This document shows, piece by piece, positions 20,401 through 29,861 of a DNA stretch of 64,000 bases. A program made the translations under genes and the position numbers. Source of the DNA: Mesorhizobium sp. B2-1-8. GTDB taxonomy: Bacteria > Pseudomonadota > Alphaproteobacteria > Rhizobiales > Rhizobiaceae. The first letter of the stretch is position 1, and the number at the start of each line of letters is the position of its first letter. The stretch is taken from the NCBI RefSeq assembly GCF_006442545.2, contig NZ_CP083952.1, positions 310,001 through 374,000 of the forward strand. The letters run 5' to 3'. The notes beneath the pieces were generated by a model. The model did no database searches. It saw only the letters and a list, made by a program, of their open reading frames with translations, and was not told the DNA's origin.

Positions 20401-20983
20401 TGCCGGCGAAGCGCGACATGGCAAAGCCATACAGGCCGTAGTCGATGATCTCCTGGACGCCGGCCGGGTTGAGGATCGGCACCATGGTGTCGACGAAGAG
20501 GAATTCGGTGGCGTGCGCGTTGGTCGAGGATTCGGCCATGTGGTCGTCGCCCATGAGCGCAAGGACGCCGCCATGTCTGGACGAGCCGGCGAGATTGGCG
20601 TGGCGGAACACATCACCTGAACGATCGACGCCGGGCCCCTTGCCGTACCACACCGAAAAAACACCGTCATGGGTGCCCTCGCCCAGCAGTTCCGTCTGCT
20701 GCGAGCCCCAGCAGGCGGTGGCGGCAAGCTCCTCGTTGAGGCCGGGCTGGAAGACGATATCGGCCCCAGCGAGCTGCTTCTTCGCCTTCCACAGCTGCAT
20801 ATCCAGGCCGCCGAGCGGCGAGCCGCGATAGCCGGAGACGAAGCCCGCCGTGTTCAGGCCAGCGCGGCGGTCGCGCTCGCGCTGCATCAGGAGCATGCGG
20901 ATTACCGCCTGTGCGCCGGACAGGAAGATGCGCTCCTTCCCAAGATCGAACTTGTCGTCGAGCGCGACATCATGCAGCGTCAT
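17489..20983 (-). CDS. Indolepyruvate ferredoxin oxidoreductase, fused subunits
   Basis: A 1164-residue single-chain enzyme that decarboxylates aryl 2-oxoacids such as indolepyruvate to acyl-CoA, passing electrons to ferredoxin. The N-terminal half is the pyrimidine and TPP-binding part (GYRGSPLGGLDMQLW, GDDHMAESSTNAHATE, GMGGEGAQW-type motif, CSGCPHNSSTKVPDGS). A cysteine-rich middle (CEGCGDCGVQSNC, CNKDFSCVNGFCPSF) can hold an Fe-S cluster. The C-terminal gamma domain starts at DGVGGTGVVTVGAVL. The start at 20983 (MTLHDVALDDKF) has agaggaaa upstream. It is monocistronic and probably involved in aromatic amino acid or phenylacetate breakdown. Confidence 0.95.
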   Translation of the reverse strand: MTLHDVALDDKFDLGKERIFLSGAQAVIRMLLMQRERDRRAGLNTAGFVSGYRGSPLGGLDMQLWKAKKQLAGADIVFQPGLNEELAATACWGSQQTELLGEGTHDGVFSVWYGKGPGVDRSGDVFRHANLAGSSRHGGVLALMGDDHMAESSTNAHATEFLFVDTMVPILNPAGVQEIIDYGLYGFAMSRFAGTWAAIKCVKDNIESTASVDASLERLNIVVPDFDMPPGGLNIRHEIDMLGQEERLHEHKRAAASAFIHANGLNRIVYSGGRNPKLGIITLGKSYLDVRQALEDIGIDEAGASRIGVRLFKVGCPWPLDLQHIAEFARGLDTIVVVEEKRSLIEVQLRESLYGTASQPVIVGKKDERGDWLFPAKGALDPNEIAIALGDRIVKTIGPSEEISARVAKLRQFQAMLADATDIGSRTPFFCSGCPHNSSTKVPDGSIAAAGIGCHFMALWMDRNTLGFTAMGGEGAQWVGQAPFSRRDHIFQNLGDGTYNHSGTLAIRFALSSEANITYKILYNDAVAMTGGQPHEGGLTVDMIARQVRAEGVDRIAIVTDEPDKYAGKAEFPAGATIHHRDDLDLVQRELRDVKGVSILLYDQTCAAEKRRRRKRGTFPDPDKRVFINELVCEGCGDCGVQSNCVSIQPVETEFGRKRKIDQSSCNKDFSCVNGFCPSFVTVHGAKIRKAEGLAGKTDPLEGVPTPAEFPLGVEGWAAIIDGVGGTGVVTVGAVLGMAAHLEDKGCGMIDMAGLAQKGGSVFTHVRIARTPDDIHAIRVSAGKADLVLGCDLVVSGAKKVLTAVREGHTIFLANTAEIMPGEFARSADFSLPVERLKKAIRSAAGDDKAHFFDATRTATALFGNSLGANMFMLGFAFQHGGLPLSAEAVEKAIELNGEAVAMNIAAFRWGRRAAHQPDFVRGLVAQPGPTFAGKAGQAAPVAETLDEIIARRVAFLAAYQNAAYGRRYADRISTLRAAETKAMPGSTDVTGAAAKSLFKLMAIKDEYEVARLYTDGSFAAELGKQFQSYEKLEFHLAPPIMGRRGNDGKPRKSSFGPWMMKGFRLLAAMKGLRGTAFDLFGYTAERRMERQLLAQYEADLQLVASSLAPGKIEAAVALVSVPALIRGYGHVRQASAEKAAGERSRLLQRLTQTMPIPVLSAAE

Positions 20984-21190
20984 CAGGCATTTCCTCTGCG
21001 AAGGCCGCGCCGAGCAGCAGCCAACGTCGGGATCGGATGACGCATCCTTTCTTTCCTTGCAAGACAGGTCAAACAAAATCGAAAGGACCAGCCAACGCGC
21101 AACAAACAGTCCGTCGAACGCTGGACCGCGCATGAAAGCGTGCGCCAACAGGGCGACGGCGTACGAAAATTCCAGTCGAAATCGATGCCG

Positions 21191-21724
21191 TCAGCCGGCT
21201 TTCGAGCAGTCCGGCTTCGGCTCGCCCGGCAGCTTGCCGTCGGGATGGCCGGCGAGGTCGGGATTGGCCGTGTAGAGCTGGTCGATGACCAGCGGCCGGT
21301 CGGGCAGGATGGACTGATCTTCCGTCGACATCAGGGTGGTGTCGATGGTCTGCAGGATCGCGCCGTCGGCGCCCTTGATGCTGATGGCGATGGCATAGGG
21401 CTTGTTCTTGACGACGCAGGTCAGCGCCGGGCTTTCCAGGCTCACCTTGTCGAGCTTCGGCCAGATCTTCTGCTCGACCACGAATGGATCACCACCGGCG
21501 GGGTTCTGGAAGCTGGCGACCGCCACCTGACCCTCGCCCATCGGCTGCAAGGGCCGCAGCGTCACGACATAGGTCGCCCGGGCCAGACGGTAGTTGAAGA
21601 CGAATATCTTGCCGGAGACCTCGAACAGCTTGCCTTCGCCGCCGGTATCGCGGCAGGCGCCAAGCGCGATCGCCGCTACCAGCGCCGCGCCAACAACGAT
21701 CGAGCGGAAGAGAGTTCTAGGCAT
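21191..21724 (-). CDS. Putative lipoprotein
   Basis: A 177-residue protein. The N-terminus (MPRTLFRSIVV...IALGAC) is a lipoprotein signal with lipobox LGAC, cysteine at residue 24. The mature part is beta-rich (GKIFVFNYRLARATYVVTL) and ends PKPDCSKAG. I do not recognise a family. The start overlaps the stop of the CGNR gene by eight bases, with aggtcagga just upstream, so translation is probably coupled. An alternative ATG four codons earlier is possible. Confidence 0.75.
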   Translation of the reverse strand: MPRTLFRSIVVGAALVAAIALGACRDTGGEGKLFEVSGKIFVFNYRLARATYVVTLRPLQPMGEGQVAVASFQNPAGGDPFVVEQKIWPKLDKVSLESPALTCVVKNKPYAIAISIKGADGAILQTIDTTLMSTEDQSILPDRPLVIDQLYTANPDLAGHPDGKLPGEPKPDCSKAG

Positions 21725-22325
21725 TCCTGACCTCATTGGCCGCCCTGCGGCGGCGATAGTGACGGCTTGCCTTCTGCCGGTTGCCGCACACCGCCATGTC
21801 GCACCAAAGGCGGCTCGAATTGCGGCTTCTGTCGACGAACAGCCAGCTGCAGTTGGGACAGATCCTGAGCCTCGCGACCGTGTCGTCGCGCAGCAGTGAG
21901 AGGGCTGAAACCGCCAGCGCCGCCTCGAAGGCGATCGGTGTGTCCGGATCGCCGAACGGCCGTCCCGGCGCCCCGATCTCGGTCCGGCCGGCGGCCAGGC
22001 CGTCGGCGCAGGCCCGCAGGAATTCGGGCAACTCCGCGGTGGCGAGCGCGCCCTTCGACACAGCGCCCCGGAACAGCCGGTCGGTCGTCTCGCGGATCGA
22101 GAGCACGACGGGCGCGATTGCGGCCGGCGAGGACACCGCCAGCCGCCTGTCGCCAAGCTCGGCGGCGCGAAAGCCGCTGGCCGCGTCGGCGAAGCGGGCT
22201 ATCTCGGCCGGATCGTCGAAGCGGTCGAACGCGCGCTCCGGATCGCCGCGCAGCACGACGGTGTTGGCAGTGTCGAGCGCGAGCAGGCCGCCGGTGAAGC
22301 GGTGAGGAGTCCAGGCAACTGTCAT
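21717..22325 (-). CDS. CGNR zinc-finger (ABATE domain) protein
   Basis: A 202-residue protein with an N-terminal ABATE domain (TGGLLALDTANTVVLRG) and a C-terminal treble-clef zinc finger. The cysteines lie in CPNCSWLFVDRSRN and in LWCDMAVCGNRQKASRHY, giving the diagnostic CGNR. These proteins are thought to act as transcription regulators of stress or detoxification genes. It diverges from the LivH-like permease, and a tctaac...gttaga inverted pair lies in the shared 140-base gap near 22335-22366. It overlaps the lipoprotein gene downstream. Confidence 0.9.
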   Translation of the reverse strand: MTVAWTPHRFTGGLLALDTANTVVLRGDPERAFDRFDDPAEIARFADAASGFRAAELGDRRLAVSSPAAIAPVVLSIRETTDRLFRGAVSKGALATAELPEFLRACADGLAAGRTEIGAPGRPFGDPDTPIAFEAALAVSALSLLRDDTVARLRICPNCSWLFVDRSRNSSRLWCDMAVCGNRQKASRHYRRRRAANEVRNA

Positions 22326-22409
22326 TCCTGAAAATCTAACCGATAAATCGCATTTGACAAGTTAGAACAGGCGATGCAAACCTCGGATGCGCACGATATG
22401 GTCGCCTTT

Positions 22410-22439
22410 GTCCGATCCGCTCCTGTCCGATCCGCTCCT
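22410..22439 (+). repeat. 15-bp tandem duplication before livH-like gene
   Basis: The unit gtccgatccgctcct occurs twice head to tail. Being a multiple of three, it would add SDPLL twice if translation started further upstream. It lies in the likely 5' leader of the permease gene. Confidence 0.8.
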
Positions 22440-22467
22440 GGGCGGGATGCTTCTGGAGTTGTCGAGC

Positions 22468-23373
22468 ATGCTTTACTTCTTCCAGCAGGTGCTGAACGGG
22501 CTGCATTCGGGCGCGCTCTATGCCCTGCTCGCCTTCGGCTACGTGCTGACCAACGGCATCCTGCACCGCACCAACCTCGCCTATGGCGCGCTGTTTGCCT
22601 TCTGCGGCCAGGCAATGATCCTGAGCGTCGCCTTCGGCTATCAGGTGCTGTGGCTGACGCTGTTGGCTTCGGTGCTGTTCGGCGTCGTCGCGGCGTTCCT
22701 CTATGCCGCGCTCATCAGCCATGTCCTGTCGCGCGGCGTCTTCGAACCGCTGGCCGACCGCTCGCCCAATGCCATCGTGGTGACGACGCTCGGCATCCTG
22801 CTCGTCCTGTCGGAAGCAAACCGCATCGCGGCCGACACGCATGATCTGTGGCTGCCGCCAATGCTGGCCGAGCCCATCGTCTTCGCCGAAGGCTCCGGCT
22901 TCAAGGCGACGCTGACGCTGATCCAGGTGCTCGACTGCGCCGTGGTCGTGGCGGCGGTCGCACTCGCTACGTGGGTGTTTGCCCGCTCAAACTTCGGCCG
23001 GTGCTGGCGCGCCGTTTCCGACGACCCCAGGGCCGCCGCCCTGTGCGGCGTCGATGTGCGTGGCGTGTTCCGGTGTGCCGTGCTGCTCGGCGGCTCCTGC
23101 GCCGCGCTGGCTGGGGTCATGGCCAGCCTCTATTACGGCAATGTCAGCTTCGGCTCCGGCCTTGTCTATGGCCTGAAGATCCTGTTCGTGACGGCTGTCG
23201 GCGGCTATCTCTCGCCATCACGGGCCGCGCTGGGCGCGGCCGCTTTCGGCATGGCCGAATCACTGTGGGCCGGCTATTTCCCGGTCGAATGGCGCGATGC
23301 GTGGATGTATCTGTTCCTGGTGGCCATGCTGATCCTGATCGGCGCCGGCCGCGACACCGGCAAGGCCGTCTGA
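22468..23373 (+). CDS. Orphan LivH-like branched-chain amino acid ABC permease
   Basis: A 301-residue inner-membrane permease with about eight helices. Typical features are QVLNGLHSGALYALLAFGYVLTNGILHRTNLAYG at the N-terminus, the cytoplasmic EAA-type loop (GRCWRAVSDDPRAAALCGVDV), and VYGLKILFVTAVGGYLSPSRAALGA. LivH paralogs import amino acids, urea or amides. No LivM, ATPase or binding protein gene adjoins it. The ATG at 22468 is chosen because ggag lies nine bases upstream and the family text begins there; an open frame extends 27 codons further. It is divergent from the CGNR gene. Confidence 0.85.
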   Translation: MLYFFQQVLNGLHSGALYALLAFGYVLTNGILHRTNLAYGALFAFCGQAMILSVAFGYQVLWLTLLASVLFGVVAAFLYAALISHVLSRGVFEPLADRSPNAIVVTTLGILLVLSEANRIAADTHDLWLPPMLAEPIVFAEGSGFKATLTLIQVLDCAVVVAAVALATWVFARSNFGRCWRAVSDDPRAAALCGVDVRGVFRCAVLLGGSCAALAGVMASLYYGNVSFGSGLVYGLKILFVTAVGGYLSPSRAALGAAAFGMAESLWAGYFPVEWRDAWMYLFLVAMLILIGAGRDTGKAV

Positions 23374-23554
23374 ACCCGTCAGACTTTGGTTGCATGACCT
23401 TTCGTCAGGCTGCGGTTTTCCACCGTGCCGCAAGGGCCGATGGCCTGCATTCTTCCTCCTCGTGTTGACCAACCGGACCACGCACTGCATACGGTTGGGC
23501 CAGGCGGCGCGACGAAAAAGGGGGATCGCGCGTCACCGCATCAGGGAGGAATGC

Positions 23555-24139
23555 ATGGCAGGGCTTCTCGCTCTATCCAGGGCCATTGATCGCGCCAACG
23601 AATTCATCGGCAAATCGGTATCCTGGCTGATCCTGCTGGCGATCCTGGTGAGCGCGGCCAACGCGGTCATCCGAAAGGCGTTCGACACGTCGTCCAACGC
23701 GTGGCTGGAGCTGCAATGGTACCTGTTCGGCGGCGCCTTCATGCTGGCCGCCGCCTACACGCTGAAGCAGAACGAGCATATCCGCATCGATATCGTCTAC
23801 GGCCTGTTTTCACGCCGCGTGCAGCACCGGATCGATCTCTTCGGCCACGTCTTCTTCCTGATGCCGTTCGTGACGCTGATGGTGTTCTATTTCGTGCCCT
23901 ATGTGTCGCTTTCCTTCCACAGCGGTGAAATGTCGACCAACGCCGGCGGCTTGATCGTGTGGCCGGCCAAGGCCATCCTGCTGGTCGGCTTTTTCCTGCT
24001 CGCGCTGCAAGGGATTTCCGAGATCATCAAGAAGATCGCCATCATGCGCGGCATCATGGAGGATCCGAACCCGTTCATTTCCGTGCACGAACAGGCCGAA
24101 CTCGAAGCCAAGGCGCTCGCCGAAGAGGTGCGTTCGTGA
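23555..24139 (+). CDS. dctQ: TRAP transporter small permease (DctQ-like)
   Basis: A 194-residue protein with four membrane helices (SWLILLAILVSAANAVIRK first). NAWLELQWYLFGGAFMLAAAYTLKQNEHIRIDI is the DctQ signature region. A strong agggagga precedes the ATG. It joins the large permease in a tripartite ATP-independent periplasmic transporter driven by ion gradients. Its stop overlaps the dctM start by one base (TGATG). Confidence 0.93.
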   Translation: MAGLLALSRAIDRANEFIGKSVSWLILLAILVSAANAVIRKAFDTSSNAWLELQWYLFGGAFMLAAAYTLKQNEHIRIDIVYGLFSRRVQHRIDLFGHVFFLMPFVTLMVFYFVPYVSLSFHSGEMSTNAGGLIVWPAKAILLVGFFLLALQGISEIIKKIAIMRGIMEDPNPFISVHEQAELEAKALAEEVRS

Positions 24140-25926
24140 TGGAGTTCATCGCCCAGAACATGGCGCCGATCATGTTCGCCTCGCTGATCCTGTTCATGCT
24201 GATCGGCTATCCCGTCGCCTTTTCGCTCGCCGCCAACGGCCTGATGTTCTTCTTCATCGGCGTGCTCTTGACGCCCTATTCGGGCGGCGCGATCAATCTC
24301 GCCTGGCCGCTGCTCTATGCGCTGCCGGACAATTTCTACGGCAGCCGGGTGATGTCGAACGACACGCTGCTGGCCATCCCATTCTTCACCTTCATGGGCA
24401 TCGTGCTCGAGCGATCGGGCATGGCCGAGGACCTGCTCGACACGATCGGCCAGTTGTTCGGACCGATCCGCGGCGGCCTCGCCTATGCCGTGATCTTCGT
24501 CGGCGCGTTGCTGGCGGCGACCACCGGCGTGGTGGCGGCGTCCGTCATCGCCATGGGCCTGATCTCGCTGCCGATCATGCTGCGCTATGGCTATGACCGC
24601 CGGGTGGCATCGGGCGTCATCGCGGCGTCGGGCACGCTTGCCCAGATCATCCCGCCGTCGCTGGTGCTGATCGTTCTCGCCGACCAGCTCGGCCGCTCGG
24701 TGGGCGACATGTATGCTGGCGCCCTGATCCCCGGCCTGGTGCTGACAGGCCTATACACGCTCTACATCGTGATCATGTCGATCGTCCGGCCAAAGTCGAT
24801 GCCGGCCCTGCCGCTCGAGGCGCGGACGCTCGGCCACGGCGTGGTGTCCCTGCTGATCGCATTGGTAGCGTCCGTGGCGATCGCCTACGCTGCCTACCGT
24901 TACCTGGTGCCCGCTCATGGCGACAATGCCGACATTCTCGGCGCGACCGTCGGCGTTATTTTCATCTACGTCGTCGCGATCCTCGACCGCGGTCTGAAAA
25001 TCAACATGATGTCGCGGCTGGCGCAGCAGGTCGTGATCGTGCTGATCCCGCCGTTGGCGCTGATCTTCCTGGTGCTCGGCACTATCTTCCTCGGCATCGC
25101 CACCCCAACCGAGGGCGGCGCCATGGGCGCGGTCGGCGCGCTGGCGATGGCGGCGATGAAGGGCCGGCTGTCGATGGACGTGATCAAGCAGGCGCTGGCC
25201 TCGACGACGCGGCTGTCGTCCTTCGTGCTGTTCATCCTGATCGGCGCGCGGGTGTTCTCGCTGACCTTCTACGGGGTCAACGGCCAGATCTGGGTCGAGC
25301 ATCTCTTGACCTCGCTGCCGGGCGGCGAAGTTGGCTTCCTGATCGGCGTCAACTTGCTCGTCTTCTTCCTCGCCTTTTTCCTCGATTTCTTCGAACTGGC
25401 CTTCATCATCGTGCCGCTGCTGGCGCCGGCCGCCGACAAGCTCGGCATCGACCTGATCTGGTTCGGCGTGCTTCTGGGCGTCAACATGCAGACCAGCTTC
25501 ATGCATCCGCCGTTCGGTTTCGCGCTGTTCTACCTGCGCTCGGTCGCCTCGCGCGTGCCCTACCTCGACCGCCTGACCGGCAAGCAGATAGCGCCGGTGA
25601 CGACGGGCCAGATCTATTGGGGCGCGGTGCCGTTCGTCTGCATCCAGGTGATCATGATCGCCCTGACCATCGCCTTCCCGCAAATGGTGATGCGCTACAA
25701 GGGCGCGGCCGTCGATTCCGGCACGATCGACTACAAGGTGCCGGAAATGCCCAGCCTGTCGCCGCTTGGCACGCCGGAAGGCGGCGGCGCGCCTGCCAAT
25801 GGCGGTGGCGCACCGGCGGCGCCCGGCACGCCCGACCTGTCGCAACCGCCGAATTTCGGCGATGCGCCGCCGGCCAAACCGGCGGCACCGGCGCCGGACC
25901 TGTCGCAGCCGCCGAATTTCAACTGA
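24139..25926 (+). CDS. dctM: TRAP transporter large permease (DctM-like), extended
   Basis: A 595-residue DctM, longer than the usual 425 or so. It has the family text FTFMGIVLERSGMAEDLLDTIGQLFGPIRGGLAYAVI, ATTGVVAASVIAMGLISLP and SGTLAQIIPPSLVLIVLADQ. An extra hydrophobic block in the middle (LGHGVVSLLIALVASV..., IFIYVVAILDRG) lengthens it, as in TRAP systems for 2-oxoacids or lactate. The last 50 or so residues are a Gly/Pro/Ala-rich tail carrying DLSQPPNF twice, probably a cytosolic or periplasmic flexible extension. It overlaps dctQ by one base and is followed 19 bases later by an alcohol dehydrogenase. Confidence 0.93.
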   Translation: MEFIAQNMAPIMFASLILFMLIGYPVAFSLAANGLMFFFIGVLLTPYSGGAINLAWPLLYALPDNFYGSRVMSNDTLLAIPFFTFMGIVLERSGMAEDLLDTIGQLFGPIRGGLAYAVIFVGALLAATTGVVAASVIAMGLISLPIMLRYGYDRRVASGVIAASGTLAQIIPPSLVLIVLADQLGRSVGDMYAGALIPGLVLTGLYTLYIVIMSIVRPKSMPALPLEARTLGHGVVSLLIALVASVAIAYAAYRYLVPAHGDNADILGATVGVIFIYVVAILDRGLKINMMSRLAQQVVIVLIPPLALIFLVLGTIFLGIATPTEGGAMGAVGALAMAAMKGRLSMDVIKQALASTTRLSSFVLFILIGARVFSLTFYGVNGQIWVEHLLTSLPGGEVGFLIGVNLLVFFLAFFLDFFELAFIIVPLLAPAADKLGIDLIWFGVLLGVNMQTSFMHPPFGFALFYLRSVASRVPYLDRLTGKQIAPVTTGQIYWGAVPFVCIQVIMIALTIAFPQMVMRYKGAAVDSGTIDYKVPEMPSLSPLGTPEGGGAPANGGGAPAAPGTPDLSQPPNFGDAPPAKPAAPAPDLSQPPNFN

Positions 25927-25945
25927 GGTCGGAGGGGAAGACGCC

Positions 25946-26968
25946 ATGAAAGCCGTCCGGCTGGAGAAAGTGGGCAGCATCGCGCTGCGCGAGGTTGCCA
26001 AGCCTGTTCCCGGCCCGGACGAGCTCCTGGTGCGGATCGAGGCCTGCGGTGTCTGCGGCACCGACCGCCATCTTTTCCACGGCGAGTTCCCCTGCAGGCC
26101 GCCGGTGACGCCCGGGCACGAATTCTCCGGCATCGTCGAGGCGGTCGGCGATGCCGTCTCCGGCTTTGCCGTCGGCGACCGGGTCACTGGCGATCCCAAC
26201 ATCGCCTGCGGACGCTGCGGCCATTGCCATGCCGGCCGCGTCAATCTGTGCAGCAATCTCACCGCCATCGGCATCCACCGCGACGGCGGCTTTGCCGACT
26301 ATCTGGTGATGCCGCAGAAACAGGCTTTTGTCCTTCCCGCGGATCTGAAACCGACGCATGGCGCTTTCTGCGAGCCGCTCGGCTGCTGCCTGCACGGCGT
26401 CGACCTTGCCGGGATCAAGCCAGGCAGTTCGGTGGTCGTGCTCGGCGGCGGCGTCATCGGCCTGCTCACCGTTCAACTGGCGCGGCTTGCCGGGGCCACC
26501 ACCATCATCCTGTCGACAAGGCAAGCCTCGCGACGCGCGCTTGCCAGGGAACTCGGCGCGACGGCGACGGTCGATCCCACAGCCGCCGATGTGATCGATG
26601 CGATCGCCGGTCCGGCCGGCCTGGCGCCCGGTGGCGCCGACGTGGTGTTCGAATGCGCCGGTGTGCGTGAGACCGTCGAGCAGTCGATGCGGCTGGCAAG
26701 GGCCGGCGGCATCGTCGTCATCGTCGGCGTGACGCCGCAAGGCATGAAGGCGGAATTCGAGCCCTTCGACTTGTTGTTCCGGGAGCTGAAAGTGCTGGGC
26801 TCGTTCCTCAACCCCTACACACACCGCCGCGCCGCCGCGCTCATCGCGTCCGGCGCGATCGAGATCGATCGGCTGATCTCCAGGCAAGTGTCGCTGGAAG
26901 AGGCGCCTGGCGTGATCGCCAATCCGCCGGCGCCGGGCGAGGTCAAGGTGCTGGTGGTGCCGGAGTGA
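25946..26968 (+). CDS. Zinc-dependent alcohol/polyol dehydrogenase
   Basis: A 340-residue medium-chain dehydrogenase. The catalytic zinc ligands are in ACGVCGTDRH and GHEF. The structural zinc site cysteines lie in IACGRCGHCHAGRVNLC, and the NAD-binding Rossmann motif is VVLGGGVIGLL. The pattern is closest to sorbitol/threonine-type polyol dehydrogenases; the substrate is unknown. The ATG has ggagggga upstream. As the third gene of the dctQM transcript, it may oxidise the compound imported by the TRAP system. Confidence 0.92.
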   Translation: MKAVRLEKVGSIALREVAKPVPGPDELLVRIEACGVCGTDRHLFHGEFPCRPPVTPGHEFSGIVEAVGDAVSGFAVGDRVTGDPNIACGRCGHCHAGRVNLCSNLTAIGIHRDGGFADYLVMPQKQAFVLPADLKPTHGAFCEPLGCCLHGVDLAGIKPGSSVVVLGGGVIGLLTVQLARLAGATTIILSTRQASRRALARELGATATVDPTAADVIDAIAGPAGLAPGGADVVFECAGVRETVEQSMRLARAGGIVVIVGVTPQGMKAEFEPFDLLFRELKVLGSFLNPYTHRRAAALIASGAIEIDRLISRQVSLEEAPGVIANPPAPGEVKVLVVPE

Positions 26969-27005
26969 AGGTAGGCGGTTGGTCTTCGAAACCGTCCGTA
27001 TGTTG

Positions 27006-27185
27006 GCGCCGCCCCTCACCTGCCTGCCGGCATCCTCTCCCCGTATAGTGACGGGGAGAGGGGCGCTGTCATCGACGGTTTCGCCAATCGCTTTCTTTGC
27101 AAGAAAGGCATCGGCGTTGCGGCCAGCCCCTTCTCCCCGTCGCTATACGGGGAGAAGTGCCCGGCAGGGCGATGAGGGGCGGCGC
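27006..27185. repeat. Palindromic intergenic element, copy A
   Basis: Outer arms are gcgccgcccctca and gatgaggggcggcgc. Inside them lie two inner hairpins, ctccccgtatagtgacggggag near 27037-27058 and ctccccgtcgctatacggggag near 27133-27154. The middle contains ttcgccaatc...ttgcaagaaa, also found in copy B. It lies between the converging dehydrogenase and dctP genes and belongs to a four-member family in this window. Confidence 0.9.
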
Positions 27186-27224
27186 AAACTTCTGTAGTTG
27201 GCCACCCCGACTTAGGGCAAATCG

Positions 27225-28466
<1,242 letters not shown>

Positions 28467-28580
28467 CTAGCCTGCAACTATAGTCTAATAGCCGCTTTCG
28501 TGGCCCATGCGACGCGCTGAAACTTGGCTGGAAAAATGCCCGGGGATCGCTTATTTTAAAGGCAGGATATCCCTTGCCAG

Positions 28581-29372
28581 ATGGAAAACAGACCCAAAAT
28601 GCAGCAGCCGCTCGTCGCCATATCGACCGACGTCCGTCAATTCGACAACTACACCTGGCATGCCGCCCCCCAACAATATCTGGAAGCCGCAATCATAGGT
28701 GCCGGCGTTTTCCCCCTGCTCGTGCCCTCGTTCGGCGATCGGCTGGATTTCGACGAACTCCTGTCATCGGTCGATGGTGTCATGCTGACCGGCTCGAAAT
28801 CCAACGTCGACCCCTCGCTCTATGGCGGCGATGCCAGCGAAGCGAATGGCCCCTATGACACCGCGCGCGACTCCACGACGTTGCCGCTGATCCGCAAGGC
28901 GATCGAGCGCGGCGTGCCGCTGCTTGCCATCTGCCGCGGCATTCAGGAACTGAACGTGGCGCTTGGCGGTACGCTGGGCACCGAGATCCAGGAGCGCGTG
29001 GGGTCGCTGGACCACCGTGCGGCGGTAAGCGACAAACAGGACGAGCGCTTCGCCATTCACCAGACCATTTCGATCAAACCAGGCAGTTGCCTGGCCGGCG
29101 TGTTCGGCGCGGGCGACATCAAGGTCAATTCCTTGCATCGCCAGGCGATCGACCGGCTGGGGTCGAAGCTCGAGATCGAGGCTGTCGCCACGGACGGCAC
29201 CGTCGAAGCGGTTTCGGTCAAGGGCGCGCGCGCCTTCGCCGTCGGCGTGCAATGGCATCCCGAATACTGGGTCAAGTCGGACAGCAACTCGGCCAAGATT
29301 TTTCGCGCTTTCGGCGATGCGGTGCGCCTGCATGCCGCTGCGAAAGCCGGCGCGCGGGCCGCGGCCGAGTAG
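28581..29372 (+). CDS. Gamma-glutamyl-gamma-aminobutyrate hydrolase family protein
   Basis: A 263-residue class I glutamine amidotransferase-like hydrolase (peptidase C26, PuuD type). The nucleophile cysteine is in LLAICRGIQELNVALGGTL and the catalytic histidine in VGVQWHPEYW. MLTGSKSNVDPSLYGG is the family's substrate-side loop. It likely cleaves gamma-glutamyl amides in polyamine or amine catabolism. An alternative start six codons in (MQQPL) is possible. Its stop codon is directly followed by the stop of the converging inhibitor gene. Confidence 0.9.
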   Translation: MENRPKMQQPLVAISTDVRQFDNYTWHAAPQQYLEAAIIGAGVFPLLVPSFGDRLDFDELLSSVDGVMLTGSKSNVDPSLYGGDASEANGPYDTARDSTTLPLIRKAIERGVPLLAICRGIQELNVALGGTLGTEIQERVGSLDHRAAVSDKQDERFAIHQTISIKPGSCLAGVFGAGDIKVNSLHRQAIDRLGSKLEIEAVATDGTVEAVSVKGARAFAVGVQWHPEYWVKSDSNSAKIFRAFGDAVRLHAAAKAGARAAAE

Positions 29373-29777
29373 TCAGTCTCGCCGCCTCAAGTCACCATCG
29401 GCCGCGAGCGACAGCAATGGTAGCGCCGGGGCGTAGGATTCGTAGCCGTCGCCGTCAGCCACCGCGAAGGTGACGATCGGATCGATGCCGTTGGCGCTGA
29501 AGGCGACCGTTCCGTCGTTTTGCTCGTGCCAGAATTTCGCCTGCTCGAGGCCCGGCAGGAGCCGGTGGCAATTCGGCGCCACCTCCAGCAGCGACAAGCC
29601 ATCCGAGACCGAGGCGCCGCGCGTGACAGCGCAGGCCCCCTCGTCGCCATTGGCGACCAGCCTGTAGGTGTTGGACGGCGTGGCCTCTTCGCCGATGCCT
29701 TCAACACCGCCGCCATGAAACAGCTGAACGCCGCCGAACAAGGCGGCGGCCCCGATCAATGTGGAAAGCGTCTTCAT
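29373..29777 (-). CDS. AprI/Inh-type metalloprotease inhibitor family protein
   Basis: A 134-residue secreted protein. An N-terminal hydrophobic segment (MKTLSTLIGAAALFGGVQLF) is followed by a beta-barrel domain: YRLVANGDEGACAVTRGA, GLSLLEVAPNCHRLLPGLEQAKFWHEQNDGTVAFSA. This is the repeat and Cys-Cys pattern of the Inh family, which blocks serralysin-like proteases in the periplasm and also occurs in Omp19-like lipoproteins. The start is uncertain; a GTG five codons upstream also exists. No metalloprotease gene is adjacent. Confidence 0.7.
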   Translation of the reverse strand: MKTLSTLIGAAALFGGVQLFHGGGVEGIGEEATPSNTYRLVANGDEGACAVTRGASVSDGLSLLEVAPNCHRLLPGLEQAKFWHEQNDGTVAFSANGIDPIVTFAVADGDGYESYAPALPLLSLAADGDLRRRD

Positions 29778-29861
29778 CCTGATCTCACCCACGCATACAC
29801 AGGATGAAGAATGATTTCAAAGGGTTAAGCGGGCGTTAATAAATAGGGCAAAGCCCGGCGC

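Noticed and set aside
18656..20620. 654-codon frame antisense to the indolepyruvate oxidoreductase
   Set aside because: It is opposite a clearly recognised enzyme and shows no domain motif.
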